Assembly (NCBI RefSeq): GCF_000152865.1
Contig: NZ_CH672390.1
Span: 1 to 64,000, forward strand
Direction of reading: 5' to 3'
Length of the DNA stretch: 64,000 nucleotides
Origin: Erythrobacter sp. NAP1
Lineage (GTDB): Bacteria > Pseudomonadota > Alphaproteobacteria > Sphingomonadales > Sphingomonadaceae
The stretch's first letter is position 1. Each line of letters opens with the position of its first letter. Below the pieces are notes generated by a model, which was not told where the DNA came from, made no database searches, and worked only from the letters and a program-made list of their open reading frames with translations. Shown piece by piece: positions 43,835-52,374 of this stretch. The position numbers were made by a program, and so were the translations under genes.

Positions 43835-45066
43835 AGCAGGCACGGCCACTTACCATCACAGGCGGCAAGCTCGTCACACCCGGCGGCGTCGAAGCGGGCG
43901 CACTGCGCATGGCCGACGGCCTGATCGAGGCTGTGGGCGCTGACGTCAGCGCCCGCGATGGCGACGAAGTGATCGACGCTAAGGGCAAGCTAATTGCGCC
44001 CGGCATCGTCGATTTCGGCGTATTCGCGGTCGACAAGCCCGCCTTCCATTTCGGCGGCATCACGCGCGCAGCGTTGATGCCTGACCAGTCCCCGCCGCTC
44101 GATTATCCGAGCCGGGTCAACTACATTGCCAAGAGCGGGAAGCCCGATCTGTGGGTTCATCCGCTTGCCGCCGCGACACGCGGGCTCGAAGGGGCCGAAC
44201 TCGCCGAGATTGCACTGATGCGCGATGCGGGCGCGCGCGGTGTGGCGACCGGGCGCAAGTGGATTGCCGATAGCGGCGTCATGCTGCGCCTGTGCCAGTA
44301 CGCCGCGATGCTGGGCCTCGTCGTGGTCGCCCATGCCGAGGATAGCGGGATCGCGGGCGAGGCTGCTGCGACCGCAGGCGAGGTCGCAACGCGCCTCGGC
44401 TTGCCGAGCGCACCTGCCGAAGCAGAGACCCTGGCGCTCGCACGCGACATCGCGATTGCCGAGATGAGCGGGGCGAGGGTGCACTTCCGACAGGTCACTA
44501 CGGCAGCGGGCTTCGACCTCGTGCGCTCAGCCAAGGCGCGCGGCGTGAGCGTGACCTGCGGGATAACGCCTGCGCATTTCATGCTCTCAGACCTCGCGAC
44601 AGCCGACTTCCGCACATTCACGCGCCTCTCGCCGCCCCTGCGCAGCGAGGCCGACCGCCAGGCCGCACGCGCTGCGATCGCAGATGGGACGGTCGATGTC
44701 ATCTTGAGCGGCCACGACCCGCGAGGGCCAGAGGACAAGCGGCTCCCCTTCGCCGATGCGGCTCCCGGCATGGCGGGGGCCGAGACGCTGCTCGCCATGG
44801 TGCTGGGGCTGGTGCGCGATGAGGTGATCGACCTGGGCCGCGCTTTTGATCTGCTCGCCGCCAATCCGGCGAGGCTGCTCGGCGTTGAGGCGGGAGCGTT
44901 AGAGGTCGGACGCGAAGCCGATGTCGCGCTGATCGATCCCGACGCACCCTGGTTTGTCGACCGAACCAAGATGGAAGCCACTGCCGACAACACGCCCTTC
45001 GACCGCCAAGGCGCGCAGGGGCGGGTGAGGGCGCTTATCAAGGGCGGTGTTTTGGTCGAGCTTTGA
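43831..45066 (+). CDS. Dihydroorotase-like protein lacking catalytic residues (PyrC'-type)
   Basis: A 411-residue amidohydrolase-fold protein of the class I dihydroorotase group. The metal-binding HxH motif expected after APGxVD (normally DxHVHLREPG) is replaced by DFGVFAVDK (residues 61-69). The catalytic Asp segment (normally TDHAPH) reads SGHDPR (293-298), and the HxST histidine position is Gln in [13 protein letters not shown] at 168-171 is kept. It is translationally coupled to pyrB (4-base overlap). In Pseudomonas a similarly inactive PyrC' is needed to assemble aspartate carbamoyltransferase, so a structural role is inferred. Confidence 0.85.
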   Translation: MKQARPLTITGGKLVTPGGVEAGALRMADGLIEAVGADVSARDGDEVIDAKGKLIAPGIVDFGVFAVDKPAFHFGGITRAALMPDQSPPLDYPSRVNYIAKSGKPDLWVHPLAAATRGLEGAELAEIALMRDAGARGVATGRKWIADSGVMLRLCQYAAMLGLVVVAHAEDSGIAGEAAATAGEVATRLGLPSAPAEAETLALARDIAIAEMSGARVHFRQVTTAAGFDLVRSAKARGVSVTCGITPAHFMLSDLATADFRTFTRLSPPLRSEADRQAARAAIADGTVDVILSGHDPRGPEDKRLPFADAAPGMAGAETLLAMVLGLVRDEVIDLGRAFDLLAANPARLLGVEAGALEVGREADVALIDPDAPWFVDRTKMEATADNTPFDRQGAQGRVRALIKGGVLVEL

Positions 45067-45253
45067 GCTGCGGTTGGACCACGCAAGTGGGTGGTTTGGA
45101 AAAACGGGATTGGAAGTAAGTCTCTGATATAAAGACACAATGCTTGTAGGAGGTGTGACTTTCCGATCAGCTTTCGATTTCCCGCGATTTGCGCTGCGTG
45201 ATGGGCTGTCTTGTACAGATCGGGCGCAGAGTAGGAAAACCAGCATCCATGCT
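45067..45253. other. Intergenic region after pyrC', nothing recognised
   Basis: This is the first part of a 390-bp gap between the convergent pyrC' and SPOR-TPR genes. It is somewhat AT-richer than its surroundings (for example TTGGAAGTAAGTCTCTGATA around 45110) and contains no convincing open frame or terminator that I can see. The remaining part holds hairpin repeat copy C. Confidence 0.4.
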
Positions 45254-45356
45254 CTGAGATCGCCCATCCGGGCGATCATCCTCGGCGCTGTTCCTTCGCT
45301 TCGCTACGGGCGCCTGCGGACGGGCGGTCGCCCTTGCGACACCGCTGGTGTCGAAG
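45254..45356 (-). repeat. Full copy (C) of the intergenic hairpin-repeat family, minus strand
   Basis: Read on the minus strand: hairpin CGACACC-AGC-GGTGTCG, CAAGG linker, GCGACCG, a diverged CCCGTCCGCAGGCGCCC segment, a GCGAAGCGAAGG region, AGCGCCGAGGAT (compare AGCGAGGAC), then hairpin GATCGCCC-GGAT-GGGCGATC (45258-45277). Order, linkers and the CCCGGATGGG loop match copies A and B. A further GGAGCC-CGAA-GGCTCC stem and GCAAG follow at about 45391-45416 on the plus strand. Confidence 0.6.
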
Positions 45357-45456
45357 CGCCTGGTTCCGCGGCCACACAAAAATCACCCCCGGAGCCCGAA
45401 GGCTCCGAGGGCAAGTTTCGCTGAAGCTCTCAATCAAGAGAGGATGAGAAAAATCT

Positions 45457-46923
45457 TTAGCGAGCGGCGATCCGCACGCCGCGATCGACCGCGCCTGCTG
45501 GCGGGTTCGATGCGGAGTAAGCGAAGCAGCCGGTGCCGCCTGCCTTGAGCGTGTTGCACATCGAGCGGGCGCTGCGCGAACCGAAACCGGCGGCAGCCAC
45601 GCGGAAGTAGGTGCGGCCGTTGACCAGCGCTTCGGTGATCACGACGTCGCGGCCCTTGAGGTCGGGATAGCGGCGCTGGAACTGCGCCCACTTGTTCTCG
45701 GCAACCTGGCGGCTGTCGAATGCGCCAAGCTGGACGAGGTGAGTGGCTGCCGAACCGCTGGCAACCGCCATGCGGCGCTGCTGCGGAGCGGGCGCTGCCT
45801 GAGGAGCGCGCGCGGGCGTGCGCTCAGCTGCGGCTGGAACGTTCTGGACAACCGCGTTCGATACGAAACGCGGCGCACCGCGTGACGGTGCCGCTGCGAC
45901 CGCAGGCATGCGGACCGGCGCAGGAGCGGCGGTGGTCGGCGAAGGAGCGGGCTTGGGAGCCTCTGCGACGCGGACCGGAGCGGCTGCTCCTTCATCGGGA
46001 TCAACCGACTGCACGACCGGATCGCTTTCAAAGCTTACGGTGTCGATACCCGCGATACCGAATGGCAGCGGAACGTCGCTGGCAGGCTCGGCTGAGGCGA
46101 CCGCGACAGGTGCTTCTTCAGTTTCGACGACTTCAAAATCGCCTTGTTCTTCGGCTTCGGCAACCATGGTCGCCATGGCCGGGAAGTTCGACAGGGCAAG
46201 GCTTTGCGGAAGGCCGGTGTCGTAAGCCGGGGTTACGCCAAGCAACGTGGCCACGCGCACCTGATAATCTTCCGGACGAGCGGTCTCTGCCCATTCAGCC
46301 ATGCGAGCTTCGATCTGGTCAACCGGCACGTCCTCTGCCGCCATCACGCGCGCTGCGGGCCAGTTGCCAGCAAGTGCATAGGCGTAGGCGAGATTCTGGC
46401 GCGCCTTCGGGCTGTTGTGGCCCTGACGCACGGCATTGATGAGATATTGCACACCGCGATCCGGCTGTCCTGCAAGCGCAAGCGCAAGGCCAAGATCAGC
46501 GGGCGGAATACCATCTTCGAAAGCCGAAAGCTGGGCGAGGGCTGCACTGTTCTCGCCGGTTGCAACCTTTGCCAGCGCATAGCTGAGGACGGTGCGCGGA
46601 TCGCTTTCGCCAAGCTCGATCGATTCGCCAAATGCGGTCGCTGCAGACTGGAATCGACCGGCTTCAAGATAGGCTGCGCCAAGCATCGCACGATAGCCCG
46701 GATTGCGCGGTTCGGCGAGAACGGCAGCCTCGGCATGCGTGATGGCATGATCGACCTTGCCCGCTTCCAGCGCAGCCTGAGCCTTGGCGAAGGACGCCTG
46801 TGCAGGTGGCGCGGTCCCGGCGCAGCTTGCCAAAGCAAAACTGGCCAGCGCGGTGCTGACAAAGAGGCCGAGCTTGCGGCCGCTTGAGGCGCTTTCGGTA
46901 AATGCTTGGTTACGGCTGGCCAT
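45457..46923 (-). CDS. SPOR-domain lipoprotein with TPR repeats
   Basis: About 488 residues. The signal segment ends in a lipobox (ALASFALASC) near residue 33. Tetratricopeptide repeats cover about residues 45-190 (AQAALEAGKVDHAITHAEAA). A long Ala/Pro/Val linker leads to a C-terminal SPOR domain (THLVQLGAFDSRQVAENKWA) with a Cys pair in SMCNTLKAGGTGCF. SPOR domains bind denuded septal peptidoglycan. AAGGAAA precedes the ATG at 46923; an ATG eight codons earlier is less likely. It is third in the parA-RHH-SPOR run. Confidence 0.85.
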   Translation of the reverse strand: MASRNQAFTESASSGRKLGLFVSTALASFALASCAGTAPPAQASFAKAQAALEAGKVDHAITHAEAAVLAEPRNPGYRAMLGAAYLEAGRFQSAATAFGESIELGESDPRTVLSYALAKVATGENSAALAQLSAFEDGIPPADLGLALALAGQPDRGVQYLINAVRQGHNSPKARQNLAYAYALAGNWPAARVMAAEDVPVDQIEARMAEWAETARPEDYQVRVATLLGVTPAYDTGLPQSLALSNFPAMATMVAEAEEQGDFEVVETEEAPVAVASAEPASDVPLPFGIAGIDTVSFESDPVVQSVDPDEGAAAPVRVAEAPKPAPSPTTAAPAPVRMPAVAAAPSRGAPRFVSNAVVQNVPAAAERTPARAPQAAPAPQQRRMAVASGSAATHLVQLGAFDSRQVAENKWAQFQRRYPDLKGRDVVITEALVNGRTYFRVAAAGFGSRSARSMCNTLKAGGTGCFAYSASNPPAGAVDRGVRIAAR

Positions 46924-46992
46924 GTTGGTTTCCTTCAATTTAACCATGTTTGTCTGCGGCTTGGTTGAATGGGTTGGGTCTTCGTTGAAAAA

Positions 46993-47616
46993 TCAGGTTG
47001 TCTTGAGCTGCGTGCCCATTTGCTTGCCCATCTTCTGGGCGAGGGCATCGAGGTCTTCGATTTCCGACAGCATCGAATCGAGCGCCTGAGTGACGAGCGA
47101 TTGCGCGCTCACACCCTGCATGGTCGCAGCGAGACGAAGCTTGAGATGACGTTCGGTGTCGAGACGCAGGGTAAAGGCTGCGCGGCGGGCATTGGCTGCC
47201 GACTTCCTGGTTTTTGCCTTGGGCTTGGCAGCCTTGAGTTTGACTGGCGCCTTGGCAGGTGCCTGCTCAACCAGCGATTCTTCAATGGTCTCTTCACGGA
47301 CACTGCCGGTCGCCGCATCCGCGAGGATCCGGTCCGCGAGATCGCGCTGCTGACGGTGGACGAGCGGGCTCTCGACGTCGTTGTCTGCCTTGGCTTCCGC
47401 GTCAGGTGCTGCCGCGGGGTTGATCGAGACGATGTTCGCACCGTCCTGCGATGCGTCGTCGTCATCCTGACCCATGTCGTTCCAGCCCAGATCTTCGAGC
47501 TGTTCAGGCTCGACCATCTCGGGAAGGGGGGCGAGTTGCGGACGCATGGCGGGCTTTGCTCCACCCTTGCGTGCGAGCAAAGTCGGTCCAAGCGAGGCGA
47601 AGCTGGCTTCGGACAT
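46993..47616 (-). CDS. Ribbon-helix-helix-type DNA-binding partner of ParA (putative)
   Basis: A 207-residue protein. The N-terminal two thirds are acidic and low complexity, with a basic Ala/Lys/Pro patch at about 120-145. The C-terminal part (RRAAFTLRLDTERHLKLRLA, then QGVSAQSLVTQALDSML) has the beta-strand, helix, helix pattern of ribbon-helix-helix proteins. ParA systems often pair with such centromere-binding proteins, and its start is 14 bp after the parA stop. Assignment as a ParB-like or adaptor partner is inferred. The N-terminal part matches no family I know. Confidence 0.6.
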   Translation of the reverse strand: MSEASFASLGPTLLARKGGAKPAMRPQLAPLPEMVEPEQLEDLGWNDMGQDDDDASQDGANIVSINPAAAPDAEAKADNDVESPLVHRQQRDLADRILADAATGSVREETIEESLVEQAPAKAPVKLKAAKPKAKTRKSAANARRAAFTLRLDTERHLKLRLAATMQGVSAQSLVTQALDSMLSEIEDLDALAQKMGKQMGTQLKTT

Positions 47617-47630
47617 CGCTCAGCGCTCCC

Positions 47631-48386
47631 TTACTGGGCCACCCGGCGACCGAAGCCGCCACCGGGACGATGCACGCCGCCTTGCGAATTGGCTGCACCT
47701 GGGCCCGTGCCCGGTGCTGCAAAGACGGTACGGCGGAAATTCTTCTCGAGCCGGTCGGAAATGTACTTCCACAGCGCCGTGATTTCGGCTGCGGAGCGAC
47801 CTTCGGGCTCGACTTCCATGACCGTGCGGCCATCGATCATCGATGCGGCGAAATCGGTGCGGTGGTGAAGCGTGATCGGTGCAACGGTGCCGTGCTGCGA
47901 AAGCGCGACGGCTGCCTCTGACGTGATCTTTGCCTTGGGCGTCGCGGCGTTGACCACGAAGACCAGCGGCTTGCCGGCACGCTCGCACAGGTCGACCGTT
48001 GCGCCAACAGCGCGCAGGTCGTGCGGGCTTGGGCGGGTCGGGACGACGATAAGCTCTGCCACACCGATCACCGACTGGATCGCCATGGTGATGGCAGGGG
48101 GCGTATCGATCACTGCAAGCTTGAAGCCCTGCTGACGCAGAACGGCGAGATCGTTTGCAAGTCGCGACACGGTGGTCTGCGCAAATGCCGGATATTCCGC
48201 TTCGCGCTCGTTCCACCAATCGGCGAGCGAGCCTTGCGGGTCGATATCAATAAGTACGACCGGACCGGCGCCAGCGCGCTGAGCCTGTACAGCCAAATGT
48301 CCGGAAAGGGTCGTTTTTCCCGATCCGCCCTTCTGCGATGCCAAAGCGAGTACACGCAACGCTCGGTCCCCCTGGTTTGTGACCAT
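47631..48386 (-). CDS. Orphan ParA-family ATPase
   Basis: A 251-residue P-loop ATPase. The deviant Walker A KGGSGKTT (signature Lys) follows ALASQ near residue 18; DIDPQGSLADWW and VIDTPPAITM are the other signatures. Such ATPases position chromosomes, plasmids, chemoreceptor arrays or division proteins. It is not next to gidB or parB, so it is not the main chromosomal ParA. Co-transcription with an RHH protein and a septum-binding SPOR lipoprotein suggests a cell-division or positioning role (inferred). The last 30 residues are Gly-rich. Confidence 0.85.
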   Translation of the reverse strand: MVTNQGDRALRVLALASQKGGSGKTTLSGHLAVQAQRAGAGPVVLIDIDPQGSLADWWNEREAEYPAFAQTTVSRLANDLAVLRQQGFKLAVIDTPPAITMAIQSVIGVAELIVVPTRPSPHDLRAVGATVDLCERAGKPLVFVVNAATPKAKITSEAAVALSQHGTVAPITLHHRTDFAASMIDGRTVMEVEPEGRSAAEITALWKYISDRLEKNFRRTVFAAPGTGPGAANSQGGVHRPGGGFGRRVAQ

Positions 48387-48526
48387 CTGCGCCGCCCAAA
48401 TGCGACACTTGAAGAGGATGGATCGCAGACTACCCCTAATTTTGGGTTAACAACGTGGCCCTTACCGAACCCCGCAGGATTGAGCGGATCGCGCGCAAAG
48501 GCCTCAGGGCGTGGTCAACGATATGC

Positions 48527-48543
48527 TAACCATTATTTGGTTA
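48527..48543. promoter_or_regulatory. Inverted repeat TAACCA-N5-TGGTTA in the parA/SPOR-Sel1 divergent promoter
   Basis: Perfect 6-bp arms (48527-48532 and 48538-48543) lie 62 bp upstream of the SPOR-Sel1 start and 141 bp upstream of parA. A related GGGTTAACAACG lies at about 48444. The TAACCAT half resembles the CtrA half-site TTAACCAT of alphaproteobacteria, so cell-cycle control is possible, but this rests on similarity only. Confidence 0.35.
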
Positions 48544-48604
48544 AGAACGACGCCGTTGTATCCAGATCGCCCACACGTGGTGCACACCGTGGAGTTCAGT
48601 AAAG

Positions 48605-49639
48605 ATGGTAAATCGTAGCCTTTTCAAATCGCTCTTTGTCGCGGCCCCCATGGCAGCGCTCGCACTTTTTGCGGCGCCCGCAGCTGCCGATGTGAAAGCC
48701 GGAGTCGATGCCTGGAGCTCGGGCGATTATGACGCCGCAGTCGCCGAATGGCGTATCCCCGCTCAAAACGGCGATGCCGATGCGATCTTCAATCTCGCGC
48801 AGGCTTATCGTCTCGGTCGCGGGGTCAATGCCGACATTTCCCGTGCGCGCCAGCTTTATGCAGAGGCCGCCGAGAAGGGCCACGTCCAGGCGGCTGACAA
48901 CTACGGGCTCCTGCTGTTCCAACAGGGCGAGCAGGACACCGCGATGCCTTTAATCCGTGCCGCTGCCGATCGCGGTGATCCGCGTGCGCAGTATGTGCTG
49001 GGCCTTGCGCATTTCAATGCAGATTATGCGCAGAAGGATTGGGTGCGCGCCTATGCGCTGATGACGCTTTCCAACGGCTCGGGCCTGCCACAGGCGAGCA
49101 ATGCGCTGCAGCAGATGGATAACTACATCCCGCTGACCCAGCGCCAGCGCGCTCAGTTGCTGGCCCGTCAGCTTGAAGAAGACGCGCAGGCGCGCCGCAG
49201 TGCTCAGCTTGCGGCGGTTGATCTGGGCTCGCGTCCGGCACCACCAGCAAATGCGCCTGCCGGGACGCCGAGCCCCGCACGAGCCGTTCCTCAGGTAGCG
49301 GCAACGACACAGCAGCCGGTTCAGCCAGCACCGTCACCGGCGCCAACGCGCGTTGCTGCTCAGCAACCCGCGGTGCCGACGCCCGTATCCGCAACGCCGC
49401 GGCCTTCGGGCAATTGGCGCGTGCAGCTCGGCGCATTCGGCGTTCCGAGTAATGCCGACCGGCTCTGGTCTCAGGTGTCGAGCAATCCGGCACTGTCCGG
49501 TACGCGCAAGGCTCTGGTCCCTGGCGGCAATGTCACTCGGCTCCAGGCCGTCGGGTTTTCCAGCCGCTCCGCAGCACAGTCTGCTTGCGATGCGCTCAAG
49601 CGTCAGGGGCAGGGCTGCATCGTCGCTGGCAACAGCTAA
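48605..49639 (+). CDS. Exported Sel1-repeat protein with C-terminal SPOR domain
   Basis: A 344-residue protein. A signal peptide ends at AAPAAA (about residue 28). Sel1-like repeats cover about 33-150 (AVAEWRIPAQNGDADAIFNL, then ARQLYAEAAEKGHVQAADNY). A Pro/Ala/Gln linker leads to a SPOR domain (WRVQLGAFGVPSNADRLWSQ) with Cys pairs in SACDALKRQGQGC. The SPOR C-terminus and Cys spacing resemble the lipoprotein at 45457. It is divergent from parA, sharing a 218-bp control region, and is probably a septal peptidoglycan-binding protein. Confidence 0.87.
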   Translation: MVNRSLFKSLFVAAPMAALALFAAPAAADVKAGVDAWSSGDYDAAVAEWRIPAQNGDADAIFNLAQAYRLGRGVNADISRARQLYAEAAEKGHVQAADNYGLLLFQQGEQDTAMPLIRAAADRGDPRAQYVLGLAHFNADYAQKDWVRAYALMTLSNGSGLPQASNALQQMDNYIPLTQRQRAQLLARQLEEDAQARRSAQLAAVDLGSRPAPPANAPAGTPSPARAVPQVAATTQQPVQPAPSPAPTRVAAQQPAVPTPVSATPRPSGNWRVQLGAFGVPSNADRLWSQVSSNPALSGTRKALVPGGNVTRLQAVGFSSRSAAQSACDALKRQGQGCIVAGNS

Positions 49640-49742
49640 AAGCCACACTTTACTGCAATGATCACAGGCAATTTGCCTGAACGCTTTCCCTGATCCGCGA
49701 GGCTGCTACGATGCGGCACCTTAGGGATCAGGGGTAACGCAG

Positions 49743-51035
49743 ATGAGTGACGCGATAGCGGCCGGGCCGGAAGTCTTTTCCGACGAAGCCAGCACGGACC
49801 AGGCACCGGTAAAAGCAAGCGAGAGAATTTCGAGCCTCGATTTTATCCGCGGGATCGCGGTCATGGGGATCCTCGCGGCCAACATCGTCGCCTTTGGCCA
49901 GCCCTTCAACGCCTACATCTACCCAGAAGCCTTCATCGGCGGAGCAGGCGATCCGGGCGGCTGGATGTGGATTGCGCAATTCATCCTCGTCGATGGCAAG
50001 ATGCGCGGCCTTTTCACCATCCTGTTCGGTGCAGGCATGTACCTGTTCATGGAGCGGACCTGGGCACGCGGGGGGACTCGCAAGCTGCAATTGTGGCGAT
50101 TGTTCATCCTGCTGATCTTCGGTCTGATCCACTTCTTCTTCATCTGGATCGGAGACATCCTCGCCATGTACGCGCTGATAGGCTTCATCGCGGTCGCGTG
50201 CATGCGCTGGACGGTCAAATCGCAGCTTGTCGTTGGCCTCGTCGGTTATTTCTTCGGCGCGCTTTTGTATCTGGCGATGTTCTCCTTCCCGTATCTCGTC
50301 GTTGATACCTCGGTGGGTGACATGCCCGAAATGGCCGAAGCGCGCGGAGCGATGGAAGAGGGTATCACAGCTGCTCTCGAAGACGATGCCGAGATGACCG
50401 AGATCAAGCAGTCTGGTGATTATGGTGCCTTCGTCGAGCGCCGCGTGAGCGAGGAAGGAGCGATGGTCCTAGCCAATCCGGCGCTGTTCTTCTTCGAAAC
50501 ATTTCCGCTTATGCTGCTTGGCATGGCGCTTTATCGCCTCGGCTTCTTCAGCGGCGCGTTCAATCGATCGAAGATGGTCATGTGGGGTTGGATAGGCGTG
50601 ATTGGCGGGGGCCTCGCTCATCTCGGACTTGGCCTGATCGTCAAACAGGCCGGCTTTACATTCTACGCCGGAAACGCCGCGTTTCTCGGCTGGAGCCCGC
50701 TGCCGCGTCTCGCAATGGTGCTGGGGCTGGCGGCGCTGCTCGTCACCTATTCGCCCGCATGGACCGGGTGGCTGGCGGAGCGCGTTCGAGCGGCGGGCAG
50801 GGCGGCTTTCACAAATTACCTCGGCACATCGATCGTAATGCTCTTCGTGTTTCACGGCTGGGCGCTGGGGCTGTTCGGTGAGCTCAATCGCCCGCAATTG
50901 TATCTCGTCACCGCTCTCACATGGGTCCTTATGCTGGCATGGTCGAAGCCGTGGCTTGATCGTTATCGCTATGGTCCGCTGGAATGGCTGTGGCGTTGCC
51001 TCACCTATCGCCAGCTCTTCGCCCTCAAGCGATAA
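49743..51035 (+). CDS. DUF418-family multi-pass membrane protein
   Basis: A 430-residue protein with about ten hydrophobic helices. The N-terminal SSLDFIRGIAVMGILAANIV is the typical start of the DUF418 group (YeiB-like), and the C-terminal segment FTNYLGTSIVMLFVFHGWAL followed by LYLVTALTWVLMLAWSKPWL matches the DUF418 domain. An inserted soluble acidic loop lies at about 200-240. The function of the family is not established. AGGGGTAACGCAG precedes the ATG. Confidence 0.87.
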   Translation: MSDAIAAGPEVFSDEASTDQAPVKASERISSLDFIRGIAVMGILAANIVAFGQPFNAYIYPEAFIGGAGDPGGWMWIAQFILVDGKMRGLFTILFGAGMYLFMERTWARGGTRKLQLWRLFILLIFGLIHFFFIWIGDILAMYALIGFIAVACMRWTVKSQLVVGLVGYFFGALLYLAMFSFPYLVVDTSVGDMPEMAEARGAMEEGITAALEDDAEMTEIKQSGDYGAFVERRVSEEGAMVLANPALFFFETFPLMLLGMALYRLGFFSGAFNRSKMVMWGWIGVIGGGLAHLGLGLIVKQAGFTFYAGNAAFLGWSPLPRLAMVLGLAALLVTYSPAWTGWLAERVRAAGRAAFTNYLGTSIVMLFVFHGWALGLFGELNRPQLYLVTALTWVLMLAWSKPWLDRYRYGPLEWLWRCLTYRQLFALKR

Positions 51036-51049
51036 CTGGCGACACGGCC

Positions 51050-51811
51050 CTATTCCGGGGCGAGCATGTAGGCGGCCATCACAGGCTCGTCTTCGTCAGG
51101 TAAAGCGGTAAGTGCTTCGAACACAGCCACACCTATCGCGCATTGCTGCGTCGCGGTGAGCGCTTCCATCTGCTCGGTCGAACCCAAGGCGGCCTGAAGC
51201 GGCGGGGCCAGCCCGGTTGCTGCAATCGCGTTGCCGAATTGCTGGAGGTCCTGCTCGTTCGGGTCGGCATAGTCGGATGGCATCTGTCTGCCAGCTGACG
51301 CCGCGCGCACCATCGCGGCGTTTCTTCTCGCGATTGCCGAGGTCGCTTCGAGGTTGTCAGGGTCGATGGTGATCCACTCGCCCATGGTTAGCTGCGCGCA
51401 TTGCGGCGTCGCTGCGCTTTGGAGGCTCTTGTAGAGCGCATGTTCGGCCTTGCTCCAGGCGAGCAATTGTCCAGATGGAGCGCGCACCGCATCGGGCGCG
51501 ACACGTTCGAAAAAGGTCTGAAGCCAGCGGGCGCCGACCTGCTCAACCACGGCCTCGTCGCTGCGCTGTTGTGGGTCGATGGTTTCGATCTCGCTCACCA
51601 GTGCGGCGAAGTCGTCGGGATACTCCTCGAGGATCGTACGCCACAATTCTTCCTGACCCGATGTGCTCAGGATGCTCGCCTCGATCGCGGCGCGTTCGCT
51701 ATCGGGCGGGGCAGAGCATGCTGCCAACGCGAGTGCGAGAGCAACGAGAGGAGCCTTGCTGCAAGCGTGCCATTTGCTGTTTCGGCTGCGCGTCACGACC
51801 CATGATCCCAA
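51050..51811 (-). CDS. Hypothetical lipoprotein
   Basis: A 253-residue protein with a lipoprotein signal (KAPLVALALALAAC, Cys32). The rest is helical and acidic, with no family I recognise. Two Cys residues later (ATPQCAQL and ATQQCAIG) may pair. Convergent with the DUF418 gene and divergent from bfd. The exact start is unclear: GTG codons 5 and 6 codons in are alternatives that still keep the signal segment. Confidence 0.6.
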   Translation of the reverse strand: MGSWVVTRSRNSKWHACSKAPLVALALALAACSAPPDSERAAIEASILSTSGQEELWRTILEEYPDDFAALVSEIETIDPQQRSDEAVVEQVGARWLQTFFERVAPDAVRAPSGQLLAWSKAEHALYKSLQSAATPQCAQLTMGEWITIDPDNLEATSAIARRNAAMVRAASAGRQMPSDYADPNEQDLQQFGNAIAATGLAPPLQAALGSTEQMEALTATQQCAIGVAVFEALTALPDEDEPVMAAYMLAPE

Positions 51812-51998
51812 AAGTGCAACGACACGCCATGGCCGTCACTGAGCCAGTCTAGTCGAGCGGCGCAACGGAGCAATTGCAAAAGAGCGTGGCAGGCATCCGG
51901 GCCGCGTGGTCGATTTTCGCGCGAATGACGCTTGCTATTGAGAAAGAGTTGCATATATTCCTTTTTGCAAACGCCTCGCAGGAGAGATTCGCGCCGCC

Positions 51999-52214
51999 AT
52001 GTACATCTGCATTTGCAATGCCATCCGGGAAACCGACCTTCGTGCGGCCGCTTTGACGAGCGGCGGCGACGCTGAGGCGACGTATGCAACACTCGGCAAA
52101 CGTCCGAATTGCGGCCAATGCCTTGCAAAGGCTGGCGAAATTCTGGAGCAGGAACGCGCCCTTGTTGCAAACCTCGATCCAGCGCGCAGGGAATGCGAGA
52201 AAGTCGCATTATAA
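51999..52214 (+). CDS. bfd: Bacterioferritin-associated ferredoxin-like [2Fe-2S] protein
   Basis: A 71-residue protein with the Bfd four-cysteine pattern: CIC at residues 4-6 (MYICICNAIRETDL) and NCGQC near residue 38, a [2Fe-2S] site. In Pseudomonas and E. coli Bfd donates electrons to bacterioferritin to release stored iron. The bfr gene follows 160 bp downstream on the same strand. An imperfect TTGCA-N12-TGCAA repeat lies in the 187-bp upstream region, which is AT-rich and could hold an iron-responsive operator. Confidence 0.88.
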   Translation: MYICICNAIRETDLRAAALTSGGDAEATYATLGKRPNCGQCLAKAGEILEQERALVANLDPARRECEKVAL

Positions 52215-52374
52215 GTTTCTGAAGCGCAATTGCGAACGGATCGCAAAGCCCTGATTTTAAACGAAAAATCTCTGCCATCCCCTTGCACATAGGGGGTGCG
52301 AGGCCCTATATGTCTCCTTGCCGGCGCCAGTGCATTGACCTGGCGCAAACTCAAATTTGCAAGGAAAGAGAGCC

